DNA of 64,000 nucleotides from Telopea speciosissima (Eukaryota > Streptophyta > Magnoliopsida > Proteales > Proteaceae), in assembly GCF_018873765.1 (NCBI RefSeq), contig NC_057924.1:8246001-8310000 (forward strand), given 5' to 3'. Numbering within the stretch: position 1 is the first letter of the stretch; the number at the start of each line of letters is the position of its first letter. The notes below the pieces were generated by a model. That model had not been told where the DNA came from. It saw nothing but the letters and a program-made list of their open reading frames with translations, and ran no database searches. Of the stretch, positions 37,701 through 48,683 are shown in pieces. A program made the position numbers and the translations under genes.

Positions 37701-37859
37701 TAGTAAAGAAAAACTTGGTTTGTAGAATAAATTTGATGAGAAAACCTCAAACCCTAGAAACAGAAGTGGGAAAAATAGGGGCAAACCAAACCTTACATTT
37801 GAAGGACTGCTAGGAGGTGCGCTGCTGAGAGGGGGCTTGTTCTGGCTTCTCGTTCCCAT
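31739..37859 (-). CDS. Kinesin-14, ATK1/ATK5 type, complete
   Basis: Seventeen minus-strand coding exons: 37797-37859, 37403-37654, 37179-37323, 36986-37095, 36746-36865, 36465-36668, 35028-35237, 34872-34946, 34621-34767, 34395-34533, 34148-34257, 33657-33818, 33332-33552, 33068-33149, 32889-32993, 32687-32791 and 31739-31918. All have GT-AG borders and compatible phases, giving 809 residues (the Arabidopsis proteins have about 790). Order: a basic tail with a KRRR cluster (about 33-36), a coiled-coil stalk (about 120-440), the neck/motor junction [13 protein letters not shown] (from 444) and a C-terminal motor. The motor has P-loop GQTGSGKT (532-539), switch I NEQSSRSH (661-668) and switch II DLAGSE (694-699). 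A C-terminal motor with this neck defines minus-end-directed kinesin-14, which focuses spindle microtubules. Helix alpha-4 reads INLSL where the family has INKSL (residue 719). No truncation or frameshift. Confidence 0.96.
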
Positions 37860-38516
37860 TTTGAAGCAGAGAGGAGAAGAGAAAATTTAGAGATGGAACT
37901 ATCGATTTGGTTCTTGTGGGACCATATGGATTGTAAATGAAGCTAGAAGGAGATCGTAGCCGTTACTTTTACGAACAGGAAGAAATTTGCCTAAAACGAC
38001 CAGCGAAACGAAGAACTGAACAAAAAATATTGAAATTTAAAACTAATAAAGAAAGAACAAAATTGTTTTAAAATCTACGAAGCGTCTGCGTCTCTCGCTC
38101 TCAATCCTTCTCGCTGTGCTTGGTTTCTGTCTTTTTCTTTCTATGGTTTTCTTGAGGTTTTGGCTTAACTGTGGTTAGCGATTGCAGGGGAACAACCATC
38201 AAACCAAAGACTCGGGAGTCGGGAGACGGAACTCAGGAGAGAGGGATAGTTTTTTGAATTTTTTTGAATTGGGGGAATGTGGCGGTACTGTTAGGAATTC
38301 GTTATTCTTGAGACAATATTTAGTGCCTGAACTACCCCCAAACCCATTATTATATTTCCGAAATTGACCCCATTTCTACAATAAAAAAAGGTTTCAAACT
38401 CGGCCGGGTTAATAACGTTCAGTGACTGAAATACCCTTGCATGCCCACATAAGGTGAAAAAATGGGATCGGATCGGCAGATTCAAGCCAATTCGGATCGG
38501 ACCAATCCTTGTATGG
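37860..38516. other. Kinesin 5' UTR and promoter region
   Basis: No upstream coding exon. On the coding strand the bases before the ATG are purine-rich. A pyrimidine-rich plus-strand stretch at 38,085-38,155 could mark a divergent transcript start, but no reading frame supports a second gene. Confidence 0.4.
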
Positions 38517-39616
38517 ACCAAGGTTCTAAAACTCGGGTTTCGACTAGCTAAAAAACGAGTTCGTCTCGGTTTCGACCATATCTTGGTCGAAACTTGGGAC
38601 TTTCTCCAGGCTAACTCGAATCTTGGTTTCGAGACCCTAAAGTTATTTTTTGCCCTGATTCTTGTTATGCTGCCTATTTTTGACATTTTAAACTCAATCC
38701 ATGCATTAGTTTCATATCGAGAACGCTAAAAATATTACTTGTGGTTTTGATCCAAGTTTGATACTAAATATTATTCTTGGGCATGGTATCAAATAAAGTT
38801 TGATCGGAACATAATTCCTTCAATATAAATTAGATTTAAGCAATCATGGATTTGTTAGAAAGCTTTGTTTTGATAGCTTTCCAATAAGTCCAAGATTTAT
38901 TAAATCTGATTTATATTGAAGGAGTTATGTGCCAGTTAAACTTAATTTGGTGTGCACAAATGCTATCAAAATCGTTCTAAATGAAAATATTTTTTTGAAC
39001 ATCAAAACAAATGAATAATTTACCGCTCTTTTTGGTTTTTAACAATGTTTTACCATATTAAGATTTATGAAATTTTTTGATTTGAGAAAAACCCCAGCAT
39101 TAGAAAGTTGAAAATTCCACCTACCGTTGAAAATCTAATTTTTGTTCTTGAATCGGGGGTTTGACTTTTTCTCTTTTTGAAATTTGATTTTTTAAATATT
39201 TTTATTGGATTCAAGTAGGTGGTATTTGCTTATTTATGAATAATATCTTATGTAAATGAAATACAAATACAAAAACAATACAAATACAATAAATGAAATA
39301 CAAATATAAGAACAATACAAATACAAAATCAATACAAATACATTAAATGATATTAGACATAACTAAGTGTCTGTCCTGGTTTCTAACAGTTTCTGGCATA
39401 AATACCAGTCTATCCTAGTTTCGAGTCAAGTTTCCCCTGGTTTCGATGGGCATATACATCGAAACCACTTAAATATGGTCGAAACCAGTCGAAACCATTG
39501 AAACCCGGTCGAATCCAGAGATTTTATAAAATCCCCCTTCAACTTGTCTCGGCAACCTGGGAAACCGAGTTAACTCGGTGGTTTTGACAGGTTTCAATCG
39601 AGTTTTTGTTCCATGG
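38517..39616. repeat. Transposon-like repeat with GGTTTCGA-rich ends
   Basis: The left end CCAAGGTTCTAAAACTCGGG and the right end (complement of CCATGGAACAAAAACTCGAT) are similar inverted repeats. Both subterminal regions are dense in GTTTCGAC/GTCGAAAC. The interior carries an imperfect hairpin at about 38,811-38,932. No transposase; probably a non-autonomous DNA element. Confidence 0.5.
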
Positions 39617-40235
39617 TATAGGGACATTTATGTGATAGAAGACCAAGTAACATGTCATTGATACAATTTCAGCTTAAAATAAGTAGAGGAAGTAGCTAAA
39701 ATTACAAAAGATGTCATTTTTGTATTTTATATTCATTGATGACATTTTGGTAATTTTACTTACAATTTTCCTTATTTTTGAATTAAAATTTGGTCATTGA
39801 GATGTATGTGGGATCTTCTATCACATGCACTAACCCATGTACTGTCAAATATGGATGTCAGTCGGTACGGTTTGGATTCGGTACACTACACATATGCCCC
39901 ATACTGATACCGTACTGAATCGGTTCGGTATTATTTGATACAAATTAAAATAGGTATTTCAGTACGGTATCGGTTCAATATGATGTATGTTTAGTATTAT
40001 GACCCATATCATACTGAAGACCGACTCGATACATATTTCGCATATTGATGCCGTAACGAATTTATTCGATATGGTTCGGTATCTATAATTCAGTACGAAA
40101 ACAGTTTTGGTACTCAATAGTCAATACACATTGACACCCTTACTGCCAAATTACCAAATAGCAAATAGTTAAGTGTTATGATAAGAAAAAACAAAAACAT
40201 TAGTTAAGCATTATACTTCACTAGGCATAGTGTTG
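39617..40235. repeat. MITE right half carrying a nested hAT element
   Basis: The right end CATTATACTTCACTAGGCATAGTG matches the terminal repeat of the MITE at 54,738-54,934. Internal sequence (CATGCACTAACCCATGTACTGT) also matches it. The left terminus is not preserved. It is interrupted by the element at 39,850-40,142. Confidence 0.6.
39850..40142. mobile_element. Non-autonomous hAT-like element
   Basis: 293 bp from TATGGATGTCAG to TTGACACCCTTA, imperfect inverted ends of the TAGGGGTGTCAA class. The 8-bp flanks CTGTCAAA (39,842-39,849) and CTGCCAAA (40,143-40,150) agree at seven positions. The interior is made of CGGTACGGT/GGTATCGG-like repeats. Confidence 0.75.
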
Positions 40236-40378
40236 CCAAACGAACCCAACATCTCAAGATTTACTCATTCTTTCCCATAGATTTTGTCCATCCAAGAAAT
40301 GGAGGGTGGGCAGGCTCAGCTTCTACTAAATCTCTCTAATTTTTATAACAATGTTTTCCTTCACACACGGTTTGAGGA

Positions 40379-40573
40379 ATCGGTGTCGGATCGGTATTGG
40401 TGGAGAACGATATTGATTCCTGACTGATCCATATCGGTACAGTGCAGAACAAGGGTAAAAATGTAATAAAAAAAAATCTACTTTTTTTTTTAAGAATACA
40501 GGGGTAAATCTGTCTTATCCAAACCTATATAAACCCATCTGGATCAATAGACCAATAACGATTACTAAAACCC
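40379..40573. repeat. MITE, family of 23,767-23,987
   Basis: Begins GGTTTGAGGAATCGG, with internal GATCGGTATTGG and a GGGTAAAAATGT-then-A/T-tract block shared with the copy at 23,767-23,987. The right end is about ACGATTACTAAAACCC. Confidence 0.5.
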
Positions 40574-42221
40574 TGCCTCCATAGAGTAGCAAGGAAGAGA
40601 AGGAATTTCACTCACGTGGGTAAGGTGGAGGTGGTCCTTTTGCTTGGGTTCCATACACAGTTGGTGGAACTTCCATTCTTGTTTGGTGATGGGCTAAATT
40701 CTCAGAGTCCCTTTCTTTCATCGTATGCTTTTTAAGAAACTTCTTCGTCAATAATTCCTCTTCAAGAAGTCCAAAGTGAAAGCTTCAATGAGGCTTATGT
40801 CTTATTCTCTCCTTCACAATGCAGTGATGCTCCAACCTTAAATCTTTTTATTTTTTGTAGCTACTGAAAACACATTGCTTTACACTACATCCATTGAAAA
40901 GATTAGATACTGTCTATGGAGAAAGAATTTCCTTAATTGTACCTAATGAAACAAAAATGGATATCTTTTTCTTCAAAACCACTGATGTGTACCCCTTGTC
41001 TTTCAATAGGTGGTGGAGTCATTCATTTATTTCATTTGGAATAGATCAATCACCTCAGGTTAGGTGGGTTATGGACTATCAATCTGATGGATGACTATCT
41101 ACCCTTGATTTTGATTTGATGATAAAGATATATCATTTCATTCATTGATGGGTGTAAATAAATCAGCATCCATTAATTAGGGTGTTACTTGAACGGAGAT
41201 GGAAACGCAGCGGAAGGATCTAGTATGGATTTGGTTACAAGTTTTACGAATTTTTAACGATTTTCTACAATCTCTAGATATCTTGAAAGGCTTCTCCACG
41301 GAGAACTCCACACCGCAAATCATTGGGAACATATGGAATCTCATATAGAACACACTAGTAACTTAGTGAACAAGATTGAGAGTGAGAAAGAGATATCAAT
41401 GTTGCAAGAATGCAATTCAGTTTTAGGGTGACTTGATTATGTCTACATATAATCAGTCCCCACCTCCTCACAGTGTTCCACTCTAATTAGAAAACATACA
41501 AAGAGAAGAGACCCAAAGGGGAAAGGCCACCTCCTTAAATGGCCAACCCAACTGGTCCAATCGACTACCCCATGGGCGGGCGCCAAACCAGAACCGGGTC
41601 TGCCTAGGTTCAGTTATCAATGGATTACACAAATCATCTGCATTAATGGAGTCCAAAGTTACACATGGGTGATCACTTCATTAGAGGGTTGAGAAAGTGG
41701 GCTAAGGGAGAACCAGCTTCCCTAGCCCCCTTACCCATCCGGGTATGATAAAATATAAGATATCTCTATAGGCATTGCAAAGAACCAGCTTAAAAAATGG
41801 GCTAGAAACCTGCACCACCATATCAAATGATAATGCACCAAAACTTTCCTGATTTGGAGTATGAAGTACAAAAGCAATGATGTAGCTAATATTTTATGAC
41901 TACTAAAGAAAGATCAACACATGCTTTAAAGCTTTAAGCACACCTTTCATGTGAATGAAGAACTCTATGGCAAGGAAGGCACAAGAGGCCAAGAGGGGGA
42001 GGGTTGGACTGTAGGTATTATATAGTTAATAATAGAATGTTTTTGTACTGCCTTAGCCATTAGGGCATGGTTTTGACTGTTGCCTTTTATAGAGGATTGT
42101 ATACATTTCATTCCATCTTACTAATTGCATTGTTTAATGCAACAGACAAGTAATTGTTTTGCTGTGATTCGGATGAACATAAACTCAGTTAAGCTCACTA
42201 CACTTTCCCATACCCAAGAGG
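40574..42221. other. Intergenic, no gene
   Basis: No exon recognised. Short frames near 40,894 and 42,125 have no family resemblance. The stretch 41,170-42,060 looks repeat-derived but shows no diagnostic motif. Confidence 0.4.
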
Positions 42222-42726
42222 TCCTCCCATTGGGGGTCTACTATGCCAAAAGCAAGAGAAACCTCATCCTTTTTTGCCCCCATTTCGCCACACGTGAAGG
42301 ACATGGGGACGTAAAAAGGGGGATCCTATCAACTTGTTCTGACTTGGGATAATAAGCTCATGACTTTGGTCTTACTTCATCGTTAGAGAAACGAAAGAAA
42401 ACTTCTATCTTTAAGCTTAGCTCAGAAGTAGCTCACTTCTTTTTGGGTGTGAAGCAGTGTCAAACCAAAATACCCAACAAACATTAGCTCTCCCTGAAAA
42501 TGAGGTGGTCCAGCCGCATCTTCCAATACGGCTACCTTGTTACAACTTCACTCCAGTCACTAGCCTTGCCTTCGGCATACCCCTCCTTTTTGATAAGGTA
42601 ATGACTTCGGGCATGGCCAGCTCCCATGGTGTGACGAAGTGATGTGTACAAGGCCCTTGAACGAATTCATTGCCGTATAGCTGACCAGCAATTACTAGAG
42701 ATTCCGGCTTCATGTAGGTGAATTGC
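42222..42726 (-). pseudogene. rrn16: Nuclear plastid-DNA insertion: 3' end of 16S rRNA plus downstream spacer
   Basis: About 505 bp match plastid inverted-repeat DNA in reverse. 42,500-42,726 is the complement of the last ~230 bases of plastid 16S rRNA (CAGCCGCATCTTCCAATACG, GGCTACCTTGTTACAACTTC, GACTTCGGGCATGGCCAGCT). 42,222-42,499 is the rrn16-trnI spacer (GTGTGAAGCAGTGTCAAACC, AAACGAAAGAAAACTTC). Mostly transition-type differences from the plastid sequence, including within invariant rRNA positions, show it is old and non-functional. It stops before trnI. Confidence 0.9.
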
Positions 42727-42883
42727 GGGTTGGGGAGACAGAATAAACAAGCCCTGCCTAACTCTTATAACCTTTAAGGGCCACTTTTATTGACCTATGA
42801 ATGACATGCCAAATACTTTAAATGTACTCAAGTAGTGTTTCCATGGCTATAATCTCTCTTGGAAAATTATCTCCTCCGATTCT

Positions 42884-43012
42884 CTGCCCGGTACCGTTCC
42901 CTAGTGCCTCTAATAAGAGGGGGTGGATCCCACTTGGGTAGTATGTTCGGGCAGGGGGTAAGGTGGTCATTTCCACCCCTATGAGAGGAATTTCAGGAAC
43001 TGAACCGGGCAG
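42884..43012. repeat. Foldback MITE
   Basis: The left arm CTGCCCGGTACCGTTCC and the right arm (complement of CTGCCCGGTTCAGTTCC) are inverted, and the pairing extends to CCTCTAATAAGAGG / CCTCTCATAGG. No coding content; no clear target duplication. Confidence 0.6.
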
Positions 43013-43493
43013 GTAACCGCAGGGATAAAGATCAATAGTCTCCTACACATGATTATAATCCTACCAAGTCTAAAATAAACTTAGGCCACATTCAGTTTTG
43101 GTTTGCCACACCTAGAGTGAGAACATCCCATTCTGAAATTTTCCATAGCATTAGAGTACATGAGATGATGCTTCAAGATGGATCCATGTTTGATGCTGCA
43201 TCTTTGGCTCCTGTTTTATCCTCTTTCTCTTTACACATTTGCAGCTCTATGTGTAACCATATGCCATTATACAGAGAGAAAAGTTCAATACATGGTCGTC
43301 TTTAATAGATTCATGTTTGATTTGATTAATGAAATTTATTGTTTTAACCTATTAAAAAATTCAAGCAATGAAATAAACAATGAGCAGAACGACTGGCGTA
43401 TACAGCAATTATATGATCTGAGTTACTGTGTTTTTTTTACAGTAATAAACCATCTTATGAGTTATATTTAAGTCTCTCAAAATGACTACGCAG

Positions 43494-46400
43494 CTACTCG
43501 TCGATATGCTGATTGTAGTGCTGATGTTTTGCTGCCTGTACAAAGAAGGGGAAAGTGAGACAATAAATATCAACTACATATCTATTAACACCAATGGTTT
43601 TATCAGGAAAATTTATAATTACCTGAACATTTGATCTCCTCTTGTTCATTTCCTTTGTCCTATTTTTATTTGTCACCGAATTTGGTGATTGGTAGTGTCT
43701 CTGCATCAATCAAAAAGGGAATAATAAGTTAACAATAAGAGAAGAAACAAAAGCAGAAATGTAATCAAAATAGGTATCCATTAAATTAGTGATTGGACTA
43801 AGGGAATGAAAAAGCTTACTTTTTGTTGAGGAGTTAACTCTTCCTTGGAAAATTTTGGGGTGAAATTGAGAACAGTTTGGATAAATTGATTACTCTGCAA
43901 TTTTAGCATGTTGGAAATGTGAGTTATATGTTTATTTTTCTCTCTCTTCTTAAATGACAAACAAGTTCAAGAGAAATTGCATTCTTAAGAAGGATCTGAA
44001 GAAACCCACCAGCTTATGAGATTGAAATCCACCTCCTAGGCAATTCCTGAACATATTGACCTAAGAATGATCATGGCAATTGTGTTAGTCTTAATATAAG
44101 GAATGGAGATTAAACATGCAAATTGCTAAGACTAAGAGCACAGAATTTACCTGAGCTATCTTTTCCCATGATGAGAACTTGAGATCATCTGTTTTAGACA
44201 GCTTTAATGACATCAATGGTGTACATCCATCCTGCACAATCAATTTCTAAGCTTTTTAAACTCATTAACAGTATTCCAAGCTATCAAGTTTTCCCCCCCC
44301 CCTTTTTCTTGGAACATCTAAATCACAAGTAACTAGTAACCCCCCCCCCCCCCAAAAAAAAAGAAAAAACAAAAAAAACTTCAAAATCCACATCACCATG
44401 AGGGGAGAAAAGAAAACAACTAACATTTATAAACTCCAATACTTCTTTGAAGAAGCTTCTCTGGCTATTAAGGTCTTTCTTGGAGGTACGCAAAGTACTT
44501 CTACCACTAGTTTCATAAGCCAAATTTGTCATCTGAGAAATAATGTCATCACAAGAACTTTGTGATACAAAATTCCCACTCACAATGTTGAAACATGATT
44601 CTTCACTAGTCGAATCAGTATCATTTGAGCTCACTTTCTCAAACACAACAGCAATCCCTTCTCCAATAGCAATGCGAATGAATTGATCGTCCTTTTTCAG
44701 AAGCTCACTCCAAGTCATAAAGATTCTATACCCAGTGACACAACTTAAGTTAATTAAACTCTTAAAATGCAGTTTGATACTAATTGAATCACATACAAAA
44801 ATTTAGAGGATGTATGGAGAAATGGTTTCAACTTACTCGTCCAAACTATTGAGATCGAACCAGTCTTGGGTTACTGTAGTTAAAAGAAATGCCCAACAAG
44901 TAAATGCAAATGCTCTTACTTTAGGAGTTGGATTCACAACCTCAGATACCTTAAGAAATTCCATTCCAAAGCATAAGGACACATTGTAAAATTATAAGAC
45001 AAAAGGAAACCATGAGCAATTTTCAGTTATCAGTTTCATTGCACTTGGTAGGAATCTATTGTTACCTCATCTAGGTGATCTTCCTCATTGTATGTACCAA
45101 TTTTCCAGAGGAAATTTAGGACATCAGAAGTATCTTTATCACTTCCAACATTGAATGTCAAAAGAACCAGAGATTTCAGTGCCTGAATAAATGAAAAAAG
45201 GAAAAAGAAAAAGGGTGACTATTGAAAGTTTTGAGTTCTAAATCAAAAAGTAGTAAATATAGATTATCTTACCGAGATGCGGATTTCATCAACAGCCTTG
45301 TGGTTAGCAAGGTGACATAATTGAGTTCTTGATGCATTGAAAGCCATGTTAACCAGTGTGCTCTCACCAATGCTTAGAGCAAGCAAACCTGCATATCAGC
45401 AGTTCTGTAATTACTTAATTCCAACAATGTGCTTATGTACATGTTCATGTAGGCTTGTGAGTATGTGTATATGTGTGGATGGAAGGGATAGCTATAAAGA
45501 AGGACCTTATGAAAACATTCCCAATATGCAGGAAGCTAAAACTTGAGAAGCATAACCTTTCTTCATAATAGAAAGGCATTTATCAAGAATTGTCTCACCT
45601 CTGTATTAGACAGAAAAACAACATAACAGTTCAATACAAAATTTGGGTAATTAGCTTGAAAAACCATCCTATATTAAAGGTATATTTTCATATATGTTGG
45701 GGTCTTACTTGTGTGTAAGAAAATCAAGCTCTACCCTGTTTGCAAATGGCTTTACCAGGTAAGCAAGTCCACGTTCCAGGGATGACGACCTAATTACAAC
45801 ACAAATACAATTAGTAACTTGCTTTTTTCTTCGCATTCACAGAGAATGGAGGTGGGCCTTAATCATCATACTTGTTTGGAAAGGAATAAAAGAAGATGGA
45901 CCTCCTCGTCACGTACAATTGAACAGATATGGGAAACTAACAGTTGTTTTTACCTCTCCTAGACCCTGCATTGGCAGGAGCCTCATGCACTAGGTATCCT
46001 CTCTTTTTTTTGTTGTGATTGTTGTTTCTCCCTCCCCTAGTTTTTTTTTAATCCTCCTCTTTTAGTTGTTTTCATTTGTATTCTACTGTTTTCATTAATA
46101 TATGTTCTATTCACCCAAAAAGAAAAGAATAGATATGACTGTTTTGGAAATATAATATTACCGGCGGCAGTAGTATAATACTTATTTGTTTGTATGGCAG
46201 TTTGTATTTCATCGAAATATCCTTGTAGAAGTTGGAAAAGGAATTGTCAACACCACTATACATTCTCTTGTATCACCGGAATAGAAGATAGTAGAGTTGA
46301 ATCATATCAAATGATACTCTCCTTAATGTTTTAAACACTCGAATTTGTGCAATCCGGGTTAAAACAATTCTCTGTAATTTTCAAAAACCTGTTTTCCCCC

Positions 46401-46529
46401 CCCCCCTCATGAGGGAGTGTGAGGTTACCTCTTCTCATAGAGCAAGTCCAGAAAAGCGTCCAAATCCGGTGTCTCGCCGCTGCTTTCTTCTTCTCCTCCT
46501 TCATGTTCCAACTTTTCTAAAGACAACAT
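43494..46529 (-). CDS. Interferon-related developmental regulator (IFRD) family protein, complete
   Basis: Twelve minus-strand coding exons: 46429-46529, 45709-45789, 45557-45600, 45273-45388, 45066-45182, 44837-44949, 44425-44725, 44151-44231, 44010-44060, 43820-43894, 43623-43700 and 43494-43535. GT-AG borders and phases are consistent, giving 399 residues. The N-terminal helical IFRD region includes LLYEKRSSS, KCLSIMKKGLLALSIG, AFAFTCWAFLLTTVTQDW and RIAIGEGIAVVFE. The C-terminal IFRD region includes SKKDLNSQRSFFKEVLEFI, FSSWEKIAQVNMFRNCLGGGF and TPKFSKEEL, followed by a basic tail (NKRRSNVQ). Plant members include the Arabidopsis salt-tolerance protein SAT32; the family is linked to transcriptional or stress regulation, but the biochemical role is not settled. 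The protein is shorter at the N-terminus than Arabidopsis members. Introns contain C/A homopolymers (44,341-44,370) and a retroposon piece at 45,952-46,125. Confidence 0.94.
45952..46125 (+). repeat. Retroposon debris in IFRD intron 1
   Basis: CTAGACCCTGCATTGGCAGG then AGCCTCATGCACTAGGTA matches the 3' part of Au SINEs, in plus orientation, without the tRNA-like head. It is followed by ATATATGTTCTATTCACCCA and an A-rich end resembling a plant L1 tail. Confidence 0.45.
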
Positions 46530-47429
46530 GCTGAAGCTGAGTGTTGTGGTGATTGCAGACTTCAGCACGAGAGAGAGAGAGATCTGCGTCCGAGGAAGAG
46601 AGCTTTGTGTGAGGGGATGAGGGGACTCGCCTTACATATATACAAGCTTGTCAAATTCTATTTCCAATTCAACTTTATTACCGCAAAAAATAAATCCTAT
46701 TTCCACTAGGACAAGGAGTCTTCGCATGACTAATTTTATAGTAAGGGCCGGCCCAACATAAGTCCGTTAGTTTTAATCTCACATCGATTAATGTGGGAAA
46801 CAAAATGAGAATGCACTCTTAATAGATGATGATTGTCAGTCTAGTCCGTTAGTTTTAATCTCAAACCGTTTTTTCCGCTATGTTTGAAGGTAGTTTGCGT
46901 TTAAATCAGCACAAAATGATTTGGCTATTTTAAACGCGTAACTAAATAGGCCTTGGACCTCAAACTTTGGGCCTAGTCTTTGCCAAATCACCACCCAATT
47001 TTTACACCATCATTTTATTCATCTCAATCCCTTTTTAATGACACTTGAATCACTAAAATAGGACCATTGGATTAGAAGATCTTGTGATCGGAAGTTCATC
47101 ACGCGAAACAGCCCAAATCCCACAAATCCAGTCAATGGAAGGCAGTTCCACTTGGCACTGTCATTGCGGTACCATAGTAGGGTGGTTACTATGGTACCAA
47201 AGGCGACGTGGGGAGGGTCTATAAATTGACCCTCACCCCTGCATTTTGAGGTCGGCTAGGTTATATATATATATATATATATTACTAATGATACGATTAG
47301 ACAAGCTGAGGCATTGGCATTGCGCTATTTTGTGATGTCATTGGTCGTTACATTCCTGTAGAGTGTGTACATTGTACTTTAATTCATGTACAATGTTGGG
47401 TGTGTTGTGTATTTTATCACATTCCCTGC
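46530..47429. other. IFRD 5' flank and intergenic DNA
   Basis: Probable IFRD 5' UTR/promoter up to about 46,650, with a GAGA run at 46,569-46,580. AGTCCGTTAGTTTTAATCTC is repeated at 46,761 and 46,845. A perfect hairpin lies at 47,168-47,198 and a TA run at 47,263-47,281. No gene. Confidence 0.45.
47168..47198. repeat. Perfect 12-bp stem hairpin
   Basis: GGTACCATAGTA, a 7-base loop GGGTGGT, then TACTATGGTACC, fully complementary. Weaker pairing continues outward (CCAC...GTC / GAC.GTGG), so it may be the core of a small MITE. Confidence 0.7.
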
Positions 47430-48683
47430 CTTCGGAAAGGGTTGTAGGATGATGGCTACATTTTTTGTAGACTGCGTGCATCGTGTATTTACAATCATTA
47501 CTTTTTGCTTTCCTTTTGTGGTGAATATGAGTCATTCTGATCATTTCCAAAAATACCTTGTTTTCCCCTGATATGCCATTACGTTGCCAAACTTTCCACC
47601 CGCTTATTTCTAATGTCTCATTATATTGCTGAATTTCCCTCCCCTGTTTGCCCTAAATATCCCGTCATGCGGGCAGATTTTCCCCAAAATCTCATCAAGT
47701 CAATTACAATCCCAAAAATGGGATCTTTTTGATATTCAACAAGTTGCACGCAATCCACAACTTTGTAAAATGCATCAACACTTGTAGGAACACACAAGGT
47801 CTAGGAAGACCGGTTTTGACCCGGCAGACTGGATGCCTAACCCCTTCCCAATCTATACTTGACACTTACCTAACCTCTAGGTTGATCATTGCCTTTCCAT
47901 TTCGAGTTCATTCTCACTCCCAAAAGATAGAGATATTTATGGGTCTTAGACCCTTATCTAGGTGGCGACTCACAAACCCAAAAGATAAATACCTTTTTTC
48001 CCCTTCCTCATCTGAGGGAGGGTCAGGACCCCACAAGTCTATATACCTACAAGTAGGCAGGGCCCGAGTAAAGCCACACTCGATAAAGAAATGGTTTTGG
48101 GACATGATGTTTAAACCACACAACTTTCCACCAAGGAACAAAATTACCTTTGGACAAGACTAGCTCCCAAGTAGAGGACAATGTAAAGCACTTTGAAAAG
48201 GAGAGAATCCATTGGACATTATCGATCCCCACTAGCTTAGAGTAGGTCTTCTTAGGATAGATTGCAGCTGGTCCCAAACCTGGGCAAGTTCTAATGAAGT
48301 AGGGGGACCTGAAGTTCAATAGCCATTAGAGATAATGGAGGACACCAAAGCCATTGTATCAGAACCCACATCATATTTAATTCTCTCACCAAATACTAAG
48401 AGGAGGACACCACATGAATGCCAATTATCAAGCCATAACTAGGTAGAGGTTCCATCATCATTCGTGTTTTTTATTGCATCCAAAGCTAAAAGGTATAAAC
48501 TTAAGGATTGTCCTACATGTCCAACAAACATGTGAGGCAAAGGAAACAGTCCAAGTGGAGTCAGTCTTGTGGTATTTGGTGTAGATCTAATTGACTCACA
48601 TACCATCTTTCTTCTTTATTGTCCTCCAAAGGATTTTCAGGAGGTCAGCTTTTTTCACTTCTTTCACCCTTTTCAAACCAAGG
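47430..48683 (-). mobile_element. L1 remnant, duplication unit 1
   Basis: Minus-strand remnants of the L1 zf-RVT region (NVQWILSFSKCFTLSSTWEL, SKGNFVPWWKVVWFKHHVP) in broken frames around 48,047-48,319, followed by repeat sequence of unclear class down to 47,430. The whole block is paralogous to 55,478-56,690, with a sharp left edge at GGAAAGGGTTGTAGGA in both. Its rightward continuation is displaced to 49,557 by inserted DNA. Confidence 0.75.

Noticed and set aside
41850-42010. Possible gypsy RNase H/integrase fragment (KYKSNDVANIL, KKDQHML, FHVNEELYGKEG)
   Set aside because: Resemblance is faint, stops interrupt it, and no LTR, primer site or catalytic residue is seen nearby.
42501-42660. 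16S rRNA gene fragment as a functional rRNA
   Set aside because: Only the 3' end is present and many invariant rRNA positions are changed, so it is a nuclear copy of plastid DNA.
47729-48163. Plus-strand open frame of 144 codons
   Set aside because: It is antisense to an L1 zf-RVT remnant and broken in the paralogous copy at 55.8-56.2 kb.
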